Below are positions 1-7,952 of a stretch of 64,000 bases of DNA, one piece after another (the stretch's first letter is position 1; every line of letters starts with the position of its first letter). The notes below the pieces were generated by a model. That model was given only the letters and a program-made list of their open reading frames with translations. It had not been told where the DNA came from and did not search any database. Location of the stretch: NCBI RefSeq assembly GCF_040253615.1, contig NZ_JBEJGY010000004.1, forward strand, positions 2,790,001 to 2,854,000, read 5' to 3'. The stretch is from Streptomyces sp. Edi4 (GTDB taxonomy: Bacteria > Actinomycetota > Actinomycetes > Streptomycetales > Streptomycetaceae). The position numbers and the translations under genes were made by a program.

Positions 1-384
1 CTCAACGTGAACGCCCTCGGCGCCGCGACCGAGGAGTTTCTCGACCAGTCCTGGCGGAGCTTTGTCACCGTCGTGGACCGCGCCCCGGCGTTGCTCAACC
101 GGTGCCGCCCGGCCAGCAGCCCGTGGCCCCAGGACGCCGCAGCGCTCACCCGCCTGGCCACCGCCCTGACCGACGCCGAGGGCCTGCGGAAGGAGCTGCT
201 CTGCGGCGGACCTCTCCGGCCCCAGGAGCGCAACGCGCGAGCGTGGCCGGCCATCGAGACCTGGCTGGCCGACGGTGAAGCGTTCCTGCGCCAGGCCCGC
301 GTCAGCGCTCCGCACCGGCGTCCAGCCCTCGCCGTTTCCGCACCCCTCGCCCTGCCGGTGGCCCGTCGCGCACAGCGCCGCTGA
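1..384 (+). CDS. hypothetical protein of the mobile element, 5' end probably outside window
   Basis: The frame is open from base 1, so the gene may begin upstream; the first in-frame start seen is GTG at 7, giving 125 residues. No known domain is recognised. The middle is predicted helical (around EEFLDQSWRSFVTVVDRAP and the ALTRLATALTDAEGLRKELL area), and the tail is Ala/Pro/Arg-rich and ends RRAQRR, a basic disordered ending shared by most proteins of this element. It is the first visible member of a long rightward gene series. Confidence 0.6.
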   Translation, partial: LNVNALGAATEEFLDQSWRSFVTVVDRAPALLNRCRPASSPWPQDAAALTRLATALTDAEGLRKELLCGGPLRPQERNARAWPAIETWLADGEAFLRQARVSAPHRRPALAVSAPLALPVARRAQRR

Positions 385-423
385 CCTGCCCTACCACCTT
401 CATCGTGAGGAGAATCCCGCCCC

Positions 424-882
424 TTGGACCCTGGCACCCACTTCGTCTTCGGCACCCATGAAGACCACGGCTTCGTCGCCTCCTTCACCTCCTCCATGTC
501 CGCGCACCTCGCCCAGTGGTTCCTGGTCCGCGAACAGTTCGAACCCGTCCCCGGCGAACCCGGGCTGTTCCGGCTCAGCGAACCCGAGCGCGACGGCGCC
601 CGCCGCACCCGCCAGGCCGTACACGATCTCCGCCGTCATGGGTACGCCGTGCACGCCGACATAGCTCTCGACCCCGCCGCCTCGGCCAGCCCGCCGCGGC
701 CCGTTCTGCCGAACGGGCTCCTGGAACGCCGCAGCCGCCTCGCGCAGGCCGCCGCCGGCCGCACGACGCAACGCGGCACCGCGCCCACCACCTCGCCCCC
801 GCCAGCCCGGCCAGTCCCGCCGAAGCCCACCTACGCACCGACCGTCCACCTGACGGCCTCCAGCACCGGGCGGCCTCGATGA
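424..882 (+). CDS. small element protein with a GYxVxxD motif
   Basis: TTG start at 424, chosen because GAGGAG lies about 12 bases upstream. 152 residues. The first ~80 residues form a compact domain ending LRRHGYAVHADIAL; the rest is a Pro/Ala/Arg-rich tail. The motif 'basic/Ala-rich helix then GYxVxxD' recurs in the proteins at 5294 and 6887 and more weakly at 14099, suggesting one small family of unknown role. Its TGA overlaps the next start (ATGA at 879-882), so translation is probably coupled. No function can be assigned. Confidence 0.65.
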   Translation: MDPGTHFVFGTHEDHGFVASFTSSMSAHLAQWFLVREQFEPVPGEPGLFRLSEPERDGARRTRQAVHDLRRHGYAVHADIALDPAASASPPRPVLPNGLLERRSRLAQAAAGRTTQRGTAPTTSPPPARPVPPKPTYAPTVHLTASSTGRPR

Positions 883-2057
883 AGCCCGGAAACGAACCCG
901 TCCCCGTCCCCCTGCCCGTACCTGACCTTGCACACCGAGCGCGCGACTTCCGGCTGCGGATGGCCGTCATCGACAGCGAGACCGAGACCGCGCTCGACAT
1001 CACACGCGACCGCTACGGGCGAACCGTTCACCCCGGTGCCGCGGCAGCCGCCCGCGGCCAGCGCAATCAGGCAGCCGTGGAGGCGTATGCCACGCACCTT
1101 GCCCCGCACGCCGATGCGCTGCTCAATGCCGCCCACCGTGCTCTCGACGAGCTGCCGCCCGCCCGGCACACCACCGGATGGCGGACCGTGCTGGACGGCC
1201 TCACCGCCTCCACCGCCGAGATCCGCCGGGCCCTCGACCGGCCAGCCGCCCCCGGCTCGGCGGCCGAACGCGCCCAGCACACGGCCCTGTGGCCACACCT
1301 GACCGCCTGGGCGGACCACAGCTTCATCGCCACCAACCTCGCCGACCAGCACCAACGCCTGCAGCACGCCCCGCTGACCGACGAAGAACAGCAGATGTGG
1401 ACCGAGCGGGCCCAGGCCGCGCATAGGCGAGGCGAACTGGAGCTGACCGAGTCGTGGTACGCCGCTGACGGGCAGCCCATCACCCTCGCCCATCTGATCG
1501 AGGACGACGACTCGACGGTGGTCGCCCTGCTCGGCGACCCGGACGCACCGGGCTGGCAGGTGATCGGGCACTACGCCCACGAATACGAGGCCGGACAAGC
1601 GCTGCCCGCCCCGGTCCCGCCCGGCGTGCTGCGCGCGGACGTCTCCCGGTTCAACCGCCCGGAGCCCACCCCCGAGGTGTCCTTGCAGGAACTCATCCGG
1701 GACGTCGTCGAGGCCCAGCACGCCGGTGACGCCTCGAACGCGCTCCTCGGCGCCACCCAGCGCGGCTACAACGCGGGCCCGATGATCCGCCTCCAGGAAC
1801 TCCTGGAAACCGGGGCCCAGTTCGCGAGCGCGCTGGAGACCGTACAGGGCCGGCAGATCGCCGCCCGGCTCGCCGCACTCGGCCGGCAGATCGACTTCCT
1901 CACCCGCGAAGTGCACGAGGCGGCCGAGGACCTCGGCGCGACCGTGGCCGTCCTGCCGCCGCACCGCACCCCCGTCCTACGGGTCCGCCCGCGCCCCGCC
2001 GTGGACACCACCCCGCCCACGCCGCCACCTCGCACCACCACCGCCCGCCACCGCTAG
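879..2057 (+). CDS. hypothetical helical element protein, 392 aa
   Basis: ATG at 879 overlaps the preceding TGA by four bases. This start is preferred over an in-frame one at 516, because the segment 516-878 only gives Arg/Pro-rich shadow sequence of the previous gene. The protein is largely helical, rich in Ala, Arg, Glu and His, with an acidic central stretch (residues 200-260) and a helical C-terminal third resembling a coiled coil (around LAALGRQIDFLTREVHEAA), then a Pro/Thr/Arg tail. No family is recognised. By position it belongs to the same operon as its neighbours. Confidence 0.7.
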   Translation: MKPGNEPVPVPLPVPDLAHRARDFRLRMAVIDSETETALDITRDRYGRTVHPGAAAAARGQRNQAAVEAYATHLAPHADALLNAAHRALDELPPARHTTGWRTVLDGLTASTAEIRRALDRPAAPGSAAERAQHTALWPHLTAWADHSFIATNLADQHQRLQHAPLTDEEQQMWTERAQAAHRRGELELTESWYAADGQPITLAHLIEDDDSTVVALLGDPDAPGWQVIGHYAHEYEAGQALPAPVPPGVLRADVSRFNRPEPTPEVSLQELIRDVVEAQHAGDASNALLGATQRGYNAGPMIRLQELLETGAQFASALETVQGRQIAARLAALGRQIDFLTREVHEAAEDLGATVAVLPPHRTPVLRVRPRPAVDTTPPTPPPRTTTARHR

Positions 2058-2084
2058 GCACCGCTCCCCGAGAGAAAGCACCCG

Positions 2085-3356
2085 TTGTCCCTGACCGCAC
2101 CCCCGGCCCCGGCACCGCGCATCACCTATGGCGCGGTGCTGGGCAGCCCGTACGTCGCCCGCCTGCTCGGCGGCACCCTCACCGGCCGCCTCCCCAACGG
2201 CATGGCACCCGTAGCCATCCTCTTGTGGGCCACCGCGACCGGAGGCAGCATCGCCTTCGGCGGGCTGCTCAGCGCCCTGTACGGGCTGTCCTCGGCGCTG
2301 GCGCAGCCGGTCAAGGGACGCCTGATGGACCGCCACGGCCAGACCGCCGTGCACCTGCCCGCCGCCCTGCTCAACTCCGCACTGCTGGTGGCCCTGCCGC
2401 TGGCCGGCCCGCACGGCGGGACGGCCATCGCCACGACGATCGTCATCGCCGCCGGACTGAGCACGCCACCGTTGGAGGCCGGGCTCCGGGCGCTGTGGCC
2501 GAGTGTGCTTCCCAATCCCCGGCTTCGGCATGCCGCGCTCGCCCTGGACACGGGCACGCAGGGCTTGCTGTACATCGTCGGCCCGCTGCTCGTCGCCGCG
2601 CTCGCCTCCGCATACAGCCCGTCCCTTGCACTCGCCGTCACCGCTGCCCTCGGTCTGGTCGGCACCGCCACTGTCGCCTGCGCACCGCCCTCCCGGCGCT
2701 GGCGTCCCGCGCAGCCGACGAGCACGGACGGCGGGCCCGGGCGGCGGCTGGCAAGCACCGGCCTGGTGCTGCTGTTCGCCTCCCTTACCGGGATCGGGTT
2801 CGCGATCGGAGCGCTGAACGTGTGGGCCATCGCCATGGCCGAGCACCACGGACAGGACATGCTCTCCGGGATCCTGCCCGCCGCGTTCTCGACCGGCAGC
2901 TTCCTCGGCGGGCTCATCTACGGACGCCGTACCTGGACCAGTACCACCACCCGCCGGCTGATCGCTGCCGGGACCGCGTTCCTGGCTGGGTGGCTCCCGC
3001 TGCTTGCCCTCCTGGGACCGTACGCGGCCACCTGTGCGGTCGTCGTACCCGGTGCGTTCCTGACCGTCGTGGTTGCCTGCGCCTACGTCACCACCGACGC
3101 GCTCACCCCTGCGGGCCGGACGAGCGAGGCGTACGCGTGGCTGATCCTGTCGATCGGTGCGGGCCAGTCCGCAGGTACCGCCCTCGCCGGGCGCCTCGCC
3201 GAGCAGCCCTTCGCCAGCGCCGCGCTCCCCGCCGCCGGTGCCGTCTTCGCGCTCACCGTCCTGTTCGCCGCGCGCCCGCACCTTAGCCCCACGGGGCACC
3301 TCTCGCGGCGCGGCCGACACCGCCGCCCGTCTTCGGGTCGGCACAAGTCGCCCTGA
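2085..3356 (+). CDS. MFS transporter
   Basis: TTG start at 2085 behind a purine-rich GAGAGAAAG. 423 residues with about twelve hydrophobic segments and a central hydrophilic loop near residue 200, the usual 6+6 layout of the major facilitator superfamily. The loop after the second segment reads GRLMDRHG, an approximate MFS motif A. The basic tail (residues 395-423) is cytoplasmic in style. Transporters of this kind export small molecules or drugs by proton antiport; the substrate cannot be told. It is unusual cargo among transfer genes, and may give the host a benefit or export something made elsewhere on the element. Confidence 0.85.
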   Translation: MSLTAPPAPAPRITYGAVLGSPYVARLLGGTLTGRLPNGMAPVAILLWATATGGSIAFGGLLSALYGLSSALAQPVKGRLMDRHGQTAVHLPAALLNSALLVALPLAGPHGGTAIATTIVIAAGLSTPPLEAGLRALWPSVLPNPRLRHAALALDTGTQGLLYIVGPLLVAALASAYSPSLALAVTAALGLVGTATVACAPPSRRWRPAQPTSTDGGPGRRLASTGLVLLFASLTGIGFAIGALNVWAIAMAEHHGQDMLSGILPAAFSTGSFLGGLIYGRRTWTSTTTRRLIAAGTAFLAGWLPLLALLGPYAATCAVVVPGAFLTVVVACAYVTTDALTPAGRTSEAYAWLILSIGAGQSAGTALAGRLAEQPFASAALPAAGAVFALTVLFAARPHLSPTGHLSRRGRHRRPSSGRHKSP

Positions 3357-3404
3357 ACAGCGCCCAATCAGTCACCGTTAACCCTATTTTGAGGAGATTC
3401 ACAT

Positions 3405-3902
3405 ATGGCCGTCCGTAGGCAGTGGACTGTCGAGCACTCGTGCTCTCACCAGGTCGTTCATGACTTGTCCAACCGTCCCGCTGACAAGCGTGCTGGGTTC
3501 GCCCGCTGGCTCGCGGCTAAGGATTGCACCGATTGCTGGAAGGCAGCTCGCGATGCCGACACGGGGTCCAAGGAGGAGTGGCTCGCCGCGAAGCGCGCCG
3601 AGGAGCAGCAGGCTGCCGTCGAGTGGGCGGAGAAGTTCGACATGCCGCAGTTGGAGGGCCCGGAGAGGGCCCTGGACTGGGGCGAGCGATCCCGCCACCA
3701 GCTGATGACTTCCGCGCACACCGCGCTGGTGATCGAGGGGTCCTGGGACGAGGCGGACTGGGCGGAGCTGGAGGAGAAGGCCCGCTCCATCACCCGCGCC
3801 GGATGGTGGATCGACCAGCGGGATGCGGAGGGCTCCGACCTGCTCGAACTCCTCGACGCCGCCGGCGAGGACGACCGCGGGACGGAGAACCCGTTCCGCT
3901 GA
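3405..3902 (+). CDS. small CxH/CxxC putative zinc-binding element protein
   Basis: ATG 3405 with a strong GAGGAG eight bases upstream. 165 residues. Cys13, His15, Cys41 and Cys44 (motifs CSH and CTDC) could form one zinc site; the rest is charged and helical, with many Trp. Codon use differs from its neighbours: several GCT, GTT and CGT codons at the 5' end and lower GC, as in a highly expressed or recently acquired gene. The upstream spacer is AT-richer than anything nearby, so a promoter is plausible there. A long palindrome follows directly after the stop. Function unknown. Confidence 0.7.
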   Translation: MAVRRQWTVEHSCSHQVVHDLSNRPADKRAGFARWLAAKDCTDCWKAARDADTGSKEEWLAAKRAEEQQAAVEWAEKFDMPQLEGPERALDWGERSRHQLMTSAHTALVIEGSWDEADWAELEEKARSITRAGWWIDQRDAEGSDLLELLDAAGEDDRGTENPFR

Positions 3903-3910
3903 CGGGGGCG

Positions 3911-3959
3911 CAACATAGCCGAGGATCGCCGGTTAGCCAAACCGGCGATCCTCCGGACC
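3911..3959 (+). repeat. palindromic direct repeat, copy A
   Basis: A perfect 14-bp stem, 3921-3934 (GAGGATCGCCGGTT) against 3940-3953, with a 5-base loop AGCCA. The flanks GCAACATAGC on the left and CGGACCAT on the right are also shared with copy B at 20245-20297, which lies in the same orientation. There is no T-tract, so it is not a typical intrinsic terminator, although it sits just after a stop codon. It could be a terminator, a protein-binding site, a transfer origin or a recombination site. Confidence 0.85.
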
Positions 3960-4003
3960 ATTGTTCCTCCCACCGCCACCCCGCCTCGCGTGGAAGGAAC
4001 CGC

Positions 4004-4429
4004 ATGTCCCTGACCCCACCCACCCCGGTGTTCGCTCCGGCACCCGACCCGCTCACCCCCGACCGGGACATCACCCACGCCCATTTTCAGGCCGGTGACA
4101 CGGTTGTCGTCCTGAAGGGGGTCGCCGGCGGAGAACTGTGGGGAGACGCCATGCGCGTGGTCGCCCCGTCCTGGCACACCCCGACCGACGAGGACGGCTG
4201 GCGGCTGCGCGATGCGACCGGCGGCGCACAGTCGTACATCACCGCCCACCCCCGCTACCTCGTGCATCTCTCGCGTCGCTGCCCGGACTGCCTGATCCAC
4301 CTGCGGGCCATGGAAGATGCTCTCCTGCCGAAGTACACCGACGACAACGCCCTGATCGACTGCGGCTGGTACACCACCACCGCCCTCAACCAGTTGGTGC
4401 ACATCGCCGATGCCCGGGGTGGCCGGTGA
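4004..4429 (+). CDS. hypothetical CxxC protein preceding relaxase-like gene
   Basis: ATG 4004 preceded by GGAAGGAA. 141 residues. The N-terminal 20 residues are Pro-rich; residues 28-90 look like a small beta-barrel (GDTVVVLKGVAGG start), followed by RRCPDC (Cys93, Cys96) and a helical tail, giving a possible half zinc site. The last bases overlap the next gene as GTGA, so expression is probably coupled to the relaxase-like protein. A mobilisation accessory role would suit the context but no homology is recognised. Confidence 0.65.
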   Translation: MSLTPPTPVFAPAPDPLTPDRDITHAHFQAGDTVVVLKGVAGGELWGDAMRVVAPSWHTPTDEDGWRLRDATGGAQSYITAHPRYLVHLSRRCPDCLIHLRAMEDALLPKYTDDNALIDCGWYTTTALNQLVHIADARGGR

Positions 4430-5280
4430 TTGCCCGTCTCCATCAGCGGACCGACACCCCGCACGACCCGCTCTCCGAGGCGCTTGGGCGCCCGGTGTCG
4501 CCGGAGGAGGGGCTGACCGAGCACACCGTCGTCGCCCACTGGTCGGGCCTGGACTCCTACACCTTGGACGACGAGCAGGAGATCTGGACGTCCCTCCAGT
4601 GGGCCGAACACCTCGAAGACCCGCTTCTGGAGCACCGGTTCGCCGCCGGCCCCAAGGGCGACCGGCGGGCGATCTTCCACCTCGGCGTCCGGCTCCACCC
4701 CGACGACCGCGAGCTGACCGGCCCCGAATGGGCCGAGGTTGCCCACCGGCTGGCCCGCGCCGCCGGCATCGAAGTCCCCGGCGAGAAGAACGGCTGCCGG
4801 TGGATCGCCGTTCAGGCCCAGCCCGGGCGCCTCGACCTGATCGCCAACCTGGTCCGCCTCGACGGCACATGGCACGCCCCGCAGGCCGACGCCTTGCGGC
4901 GCCTCTCGGAGGAGTCCCGCCGCATCGAGCAGGACCTGCGCCTGATCCCCGTACGAACCGCTGCTCGGCTCCAGGCCGCTGCCAGGCCCGTTCCCACCGT
5001 GTCTGCCCAGCTGGCGGCCATCCTCACGCAGCTCGCCGACGAGCAGTCCGGGCCGCTGGCCGCGGTGCGCGGACTCATCGAGCACACCGCCCACCGCATC
5101 GCTCGACAGCCCGGCGTGGCCGGTGCCGACACGGCGCATCACCTGGAACTGGTCGCCCGCCGGCTCCACGCCGTCCAGGAAGACCTGGACACGACGGCAG
5201 CCCGCCTGAGTCCTGCCGTCCACCCCCGCGTCGCTGCCGCACCGCCTGCCCCCCACCGCGCCGCACATCGATCACCGTAG
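4426..5280 (+). CDS. relaxase/mobilisation nuclease-like protein with degenerate catalytic site
   Basis: GTG 4426 overlaps the preceding TGA. 284 residues. It follows the order of Streptomyces relaxase/mobilisation nucleases: MIARLHQR at the N-terminus, TEHTVVAHW near 31, FHLGVRL near 84, GPEWAEVAHRLARAAGI at 99-115 and CRWIAVQ at 124-130. In the family the CRWVAV stretch is followed by a metal-binding His-x-His (DHIHI) and then NLVR-DG. Here the equivalent reads PGRLDLIANLVRLDG (133-147), so the histidines are gone. The family uses them to nick oriT and make a covalent link to DNA. This copy is therefore probably non-catalytic and may bind DNA or help an active relaxase elsewhere. A helical C-terminal domain (155-260) follows. 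The family call is made from memory of motifs. Confidence 0.65.
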   Translation: MIARLHQRTDTPHDPLSEALGRPVSPEEGLTEHTVVAHWSGLDSYTLDDEQEIWTSLQWAEHLEDPLLEHRFAAGPKGDRRAIFHLGVRLHPDDRELTGPEWAEVAHRLARAAGIEVPGEKNGCRWIAVQAQPGRLDLIANLVRLDGTWHAPQADALRRLSEESRRIEQDLRLIPVRTAARLQAAARPVPTVSAQLAAILTQLADEQSGPLAAVRGLIEHTAHRIARQPGVAGADTAHHLELVARRLHAVQEDLDTTAARLSPAVHPRVAAAPPAPHRAAHRSP

Positions 5281-5293
5281 GAGAAACGTCTCT

Positions 5294-5989
5294 TTGCCCC
5301 TGGACGACCGCTTCCTGGACATCCGCCGCGACCCGCACTCCGAAGAGGTCCTCGCCCGCGGCGGAGACCCCAAGGCCCACAGTGTCCTGCAGCGCTCCGG
5401 TTTCGTTCCCGTCATCCGCGTCCACGAGACCTACCACCGCGCCCCCACCGGTCTCACCGAGCACGACGAGTCCCGCCTCGCCACCGAAGCCGTCGCCCGA
5501 CTGCGAGCCGATGGATACCACGTCGAATGCGACGTCCTCTTCGAGCCAGGAGAACTCCCGCCCCGGTACCAGACCCTGGGCGCAACGGTGGCCCGCCTCG
5601 CCGAACGCATCCGCGAGGCCACCACCACCGACGAAGTGGCCGACACCCTCACCGAGCTAACCGCCGCCCACGACGGCATCCTCGCCGCCCTGGGCGAAGT
5701 CCTGACCGCCACCGCCGAGTTCCACGACGGGCTCGGCGACGCGGCCGACCCGCACATCGCCCGGCGCCTGCGCTACCTCGAAGAGTGGCGTGTGCGCTCC
5801 ATCCGCAACGACCTCGCCCACACCCGCGACGCCCTCGCCGACCGGCACGCCCCGCACCCCGGCCGCAGCACCTGTGCCGAAGAGGTCCCCGCCACCGAAC
5901 GTGAGCGCTCCGCCGTGTGCGCCTGCCCGCCCCCGCCGCGCACACTGCCGGCCCCGCCGCCCCCGGTGGCCGCCGGGCTGCGCCGCTGA
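5294..5989 (+). CDS. element protein with GYxVxxD motif and helical tail
   Basis: TTG 5294 with GGAGAAAC about eight bases upstream, directly after the relaxase-like gene. 231 residues. The first 80 residues resemble the protein at 424 (AVARLRADGYHVECDVLFEPG). Residues 95-180 form a helical region, followed by a Pro/Ala tail containing two Cys. No known domain. The position after a mobilisation-like gene hints at an accessory function, but the sequence alone does not show one. Confidence 0.65.
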   Translation: MPLDDRFLDIRRDPHSEEVLARGGDPKAHSVLQRSGFVPVIRVHETYHRAPTGLTEHDESRLATEAVARLRADGYHVECDVLFEPGELPPRYQTLGATVARLAERIREATTTDEVADTLTELTAAHDGILAALGEVLTATAEFHDGLGDAADPHIARRLRYLEEWRVRSIRNDLAHTRDALADRHAPHPGRSTCAEEVPATERERSAVCACPPPPRTLPAPPPPVAAGLRR

Positions 5990-6012
5990 CCCTCACCTCG
6001 CCCAAGGACACC

Positions 6013-6771
6013 ATGCACGATCACGAAACCTCCGAGCGCCTCGCCTCGTACGCCGACGTCCTCGCCGGCGAACTCCCCGGCGTCTGGACCAGTTCCTACC
6101 ACCCTCCCGAGAACAAGGACGACCTCGCCGAGCTGGCCGACCGCATCTGGGACCTGGACCTGGTCGCCGCATCCCTCGCCGAGCACCCGCTCCAGCAGGC
6201 AGCCGTTCTGAGCCGCCCGGACGGTGCCCAGCTCGTCGTCCTGGACCGGCACGACGAACGCGACGGCTTCCTCATCGCCGCCGTCGCCCCCCGAGCGCTG
6301 CCCGACGAGGCATACCGCGCAGTACCCGAGCCCAACGGCATCGCTCTGGCGGACGACCCCTTCCTGAGTGCCGAGCAGGTCACCGGTGACCTGCTCACCC
6401 GCTACGACACCGCTCTCGCCCAGGTCCGCCACAACGCCCTGGACGGCATCCAGCCGTCCCAGCCGGACCGGGTCGTCCTGACCTGGCAGCAGGACGGCAG
6501 TGTCGCCACCGCGCCCGTCGGCGACACGGCCGGCGCCGTCCTGGTGGCCCACGGCTTCATCCAGGACCAGCAGACCGGTATCTATCGCCTCAGCGCAGAC
6601 GACACCAGGGCCCAGGCTCGCGCCCTGCGCGAGATCGGCCCACAGCTCGACGCGCTCGGCATCGGCACCGCCCTCCAGCACCCCTCGGGCCGGATCGCAC
6701 CTGCCGCCAGCCCGGCCGCCATGCCGCCGGCCCCGGCTGCGACCCGCACCCCGGCCCACAGGGCCCGATGA
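6013..6771 (+). CDS. hypothetical element protein, 252 aa
   Basis: ATG 6013, preceded by the weak purine tract AAGGA. Mixed alpha/beta composition with no recognised domain. Acidic and rich in Asp/Leu (for example WDLDLVAASLAEHPLQQAA), it ends in the Pro/Ala/Arg tail typical of this element. The second half (around VATAPVGDTAGAVLVAHGFI) contains a segment resembling the 'phenotype-less' small domains of its neighbours. The stop overlaps ATG 6768 of a very short gene. Confidence 0.65.
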   Translation: MHDHETSERLASYADVLAGELPGVWTSSYHPPENKDDLAELADRIWDLDLVAASLAEHPLQQAAVLSRPDGAQLVVLDRHDERDGFLIAAVAPRALPDEAYRAVPEPNGIALADDPFLSAEQVTGDLLTRYDTALAQVRHNALDGIQPSQPDRVVLTWQQDGSVATAPVGDTAGAVLVAHGFIQDQQTGIYRLSADDTRAQARALREIGPQLDALGIGTALQHPSGRIAPAASPAAMPPAPAATRTPAHRAR

Positions 6772-6944
6772 AGCAAAGGGAGCCCGACTTCCTGGTGCTG
6801 GAGTACATCACCATCACTTCTCGCACCCTCGGCATCCGCGCCGTCCCGCCGCCGCTGCCCCCCCACGACGATCAGGAGCACCGCACTTGGGTAACCGAGC
6901 CGACGACTGCGGGACGGACGTCGAGTTCTACGTCAAAGCACTGA
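6768..6944 (+). CDS. possible 58-aa protein, stop/start coupled
   Basis: ATG 6768 overlaps the preceding TGA as ATGA, the arrangement seen repeatedly in this operon. The 58 residues begin MKQREPDFLVLEYITI and look protein-like for about 45 residues before running into the frame overlap with the next gene, whose TTG start lies inside it at 6887. It is short, so it could equally be a translated leader that couples the two flanking genes. Confidence 0.4.
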   Translation: MKQREPDFLVLEYITITSRTLGIRAVPPPLPPHDDQEHRTWVTEPTTAGRTSSSTSKH

Positions 6945-7294
6945 CCAGCACGATCTACGCGGCTACACCGACTGGCGCGTCCGAGAAGCTCCTCGCGCTG
7001 CTCGACCACCTCGGCATGGAGCGCCAGGAGGTCCGTACCGGCGGCCCTGTCTACGTCTGGCACACCGTCCCGGACCACCTGCCAGAGGCGGAACAGAAGC
7101 GCCTCGCGAGCCGCGCGATCCCAGCCCTCCTCGTGGCCGGATACAAGGTCAACATCGATCCGGACCTGTTCGACGAGACCGCCTACCAGCAGGCCGTGCA
7201 CGCGATACGCGCCCATCAGCCCCGGCCTTCCGTGCACAGCCCCGCCTCGCCTGCTGCCTCTCCTCCCACGGCGCCGTCCCGACGTAGCCCGTAA
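6887..7294 (+). CDS. small element protein with GYxVxxD motif
   Basis: TTG 6887 with CAGGAG nine bases upstream. 135 residues. The domain spans residues 8-110, with a central PVYVWHTVPDHLPEAEQ segment and then a helix leading to LLVAGYKVNIDPDLFD, the same signature as the proteins at 424 and 5294. A Pro/Ser/Arg tail follows. Function unknown; the recurrence suggests paralogues kept by the element. Confidence 0.65.
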   Translation: MGNRADDCGTDVEFYVKALTSTIYAATPTGASEKLLALLDHLGMERQEVRTGGPVYVWHTVPDHLPEAEQKRLASRAIPALLVAGYKVNIDPDLFDETAYQQAVHAIRAHQPRPSVHSPASPAASPPTAPSRRSP

Positions 7295-7312
7295 GCCCGA
7301 ACGGCGGCCCCG

Positions 7313-7546
7313 GTGCCTCCGCCGGGGCCGCCCCCGACCGCACCACCGACTGGAGTCCCCGTAACACCCCTCGCGCCCCCGCCGATCTCCCGGCGCCTCA
7401 AGCCCCGCCTCGCCACCGCCCTGTTCCGCCGCTACCTCCGCGCCTGCATCGCCACCGGGCCTGACCGCCCCTCCCCGCTGGCAGGCGCCCGCCCCGAAGC
7501 CGTCCTCAGCGAAGCCCGGCGGATCGGCCACCGCCACCACCACTGA
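7313..7546 (+). CDS. short basic hypothetical protein with uncertain start
   Basis: The open frame has a GTG at 7313 without a ribosome-binding site and a Pro-only N-terminus. A good GGAG (7352-7355) sits five bases before an in-frame GTA at 7361, so translation may start at a non-standard codon, giving about 61 residues. The credible part is a basic helical segment, SRRLKPRLATALFRRYLRAC, followed by a His-rich end. No family known; a nucleic-acid-binding role would suit the charge but is only a guess. Confidence 0.45.
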   Translation: MPPPGPPPTAPPTGVPVTPLAPPPISRRLKPRLATALFRRYLRACIATGPDRPSPLAGARPEAVLSEARRIGHRHHH

Positions 7547-7568
7547 CCGCCCCCCGACCTGGAGGAGC

Positions 7569-7952
7569 ATGTCCCACCCCACCCCGTACCCAGTGCGGCT
7601 AGCCGACGAGATCACCCGCCAGCTCGGCCTGCTCGCCGACCACCTCGCCCAGCTCCCGCCTAACGAAGCGATGCAGGTCATCGCCCGCGTCCTCGACCCG
7701 GACGACGGCCTGCTCGACGGCGTCACCGGCCTCGTGTCCGTCAGCAGCACGTTCGCGAAGGAGCAGGCCAAGCGGGGCGTGCTGCCAGCGGAGGTGTGGC
7801 TCGCCCTCGGCCGGGCCACCAATGAGCTCGACGCCATCGGCGGGGACCTGGACGAACACCGCGCCACCCTCCGGCGCGTCGGCGCCCAGCCCGCCACAAC
7901 AGCGGCGAAGCCGCCGGCTCCCGCTCCGCTCGTCGTCCGGCGGCGCCGGTGA
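7569..7952 (+). CDS. hypothetical helical element protein
   Basis: ATG 7569 preceded by GGAGGAGC, a strong site. 127 residues, almost all helical from residue 8 to 105 (LADEITRQLGLLADHLAQLP start), with a basic end VVRRRR. The stop overlaps the GTG of the following DUF317 gene (7949-7952). Such helical partners precede or follow several DUF317 genes here and may act with them, though nothing in the sequence proves it. Confidence 0.65.
   Translation: MSHPTPYPVRLADEITRQLGLLADHLAQLPPNEAMQVIARVLDPDDGLLDGVTGLVSVSSTFAKEQAKRGVLPAEVWLALGRATNELDAIGGDLDEHRATLRRVGAQPATTAAKPPAPAPLVVRRRR

Noticed and set aside
516..878. An upstream extension of the 392-aa protein to a start at 516.
   Set aside because: The added residues are only Arg/Pro-rich shadow of the gene at 424; the ATGA overlap at 879 gives a better start.
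1977..3344. A 455-codon leftward frame opposite the MFS transporter.
   Set aside because: Gly/Arg/Gln-rich composition with no domain; the opposite strand encodes a clear twelve-segment transporter.
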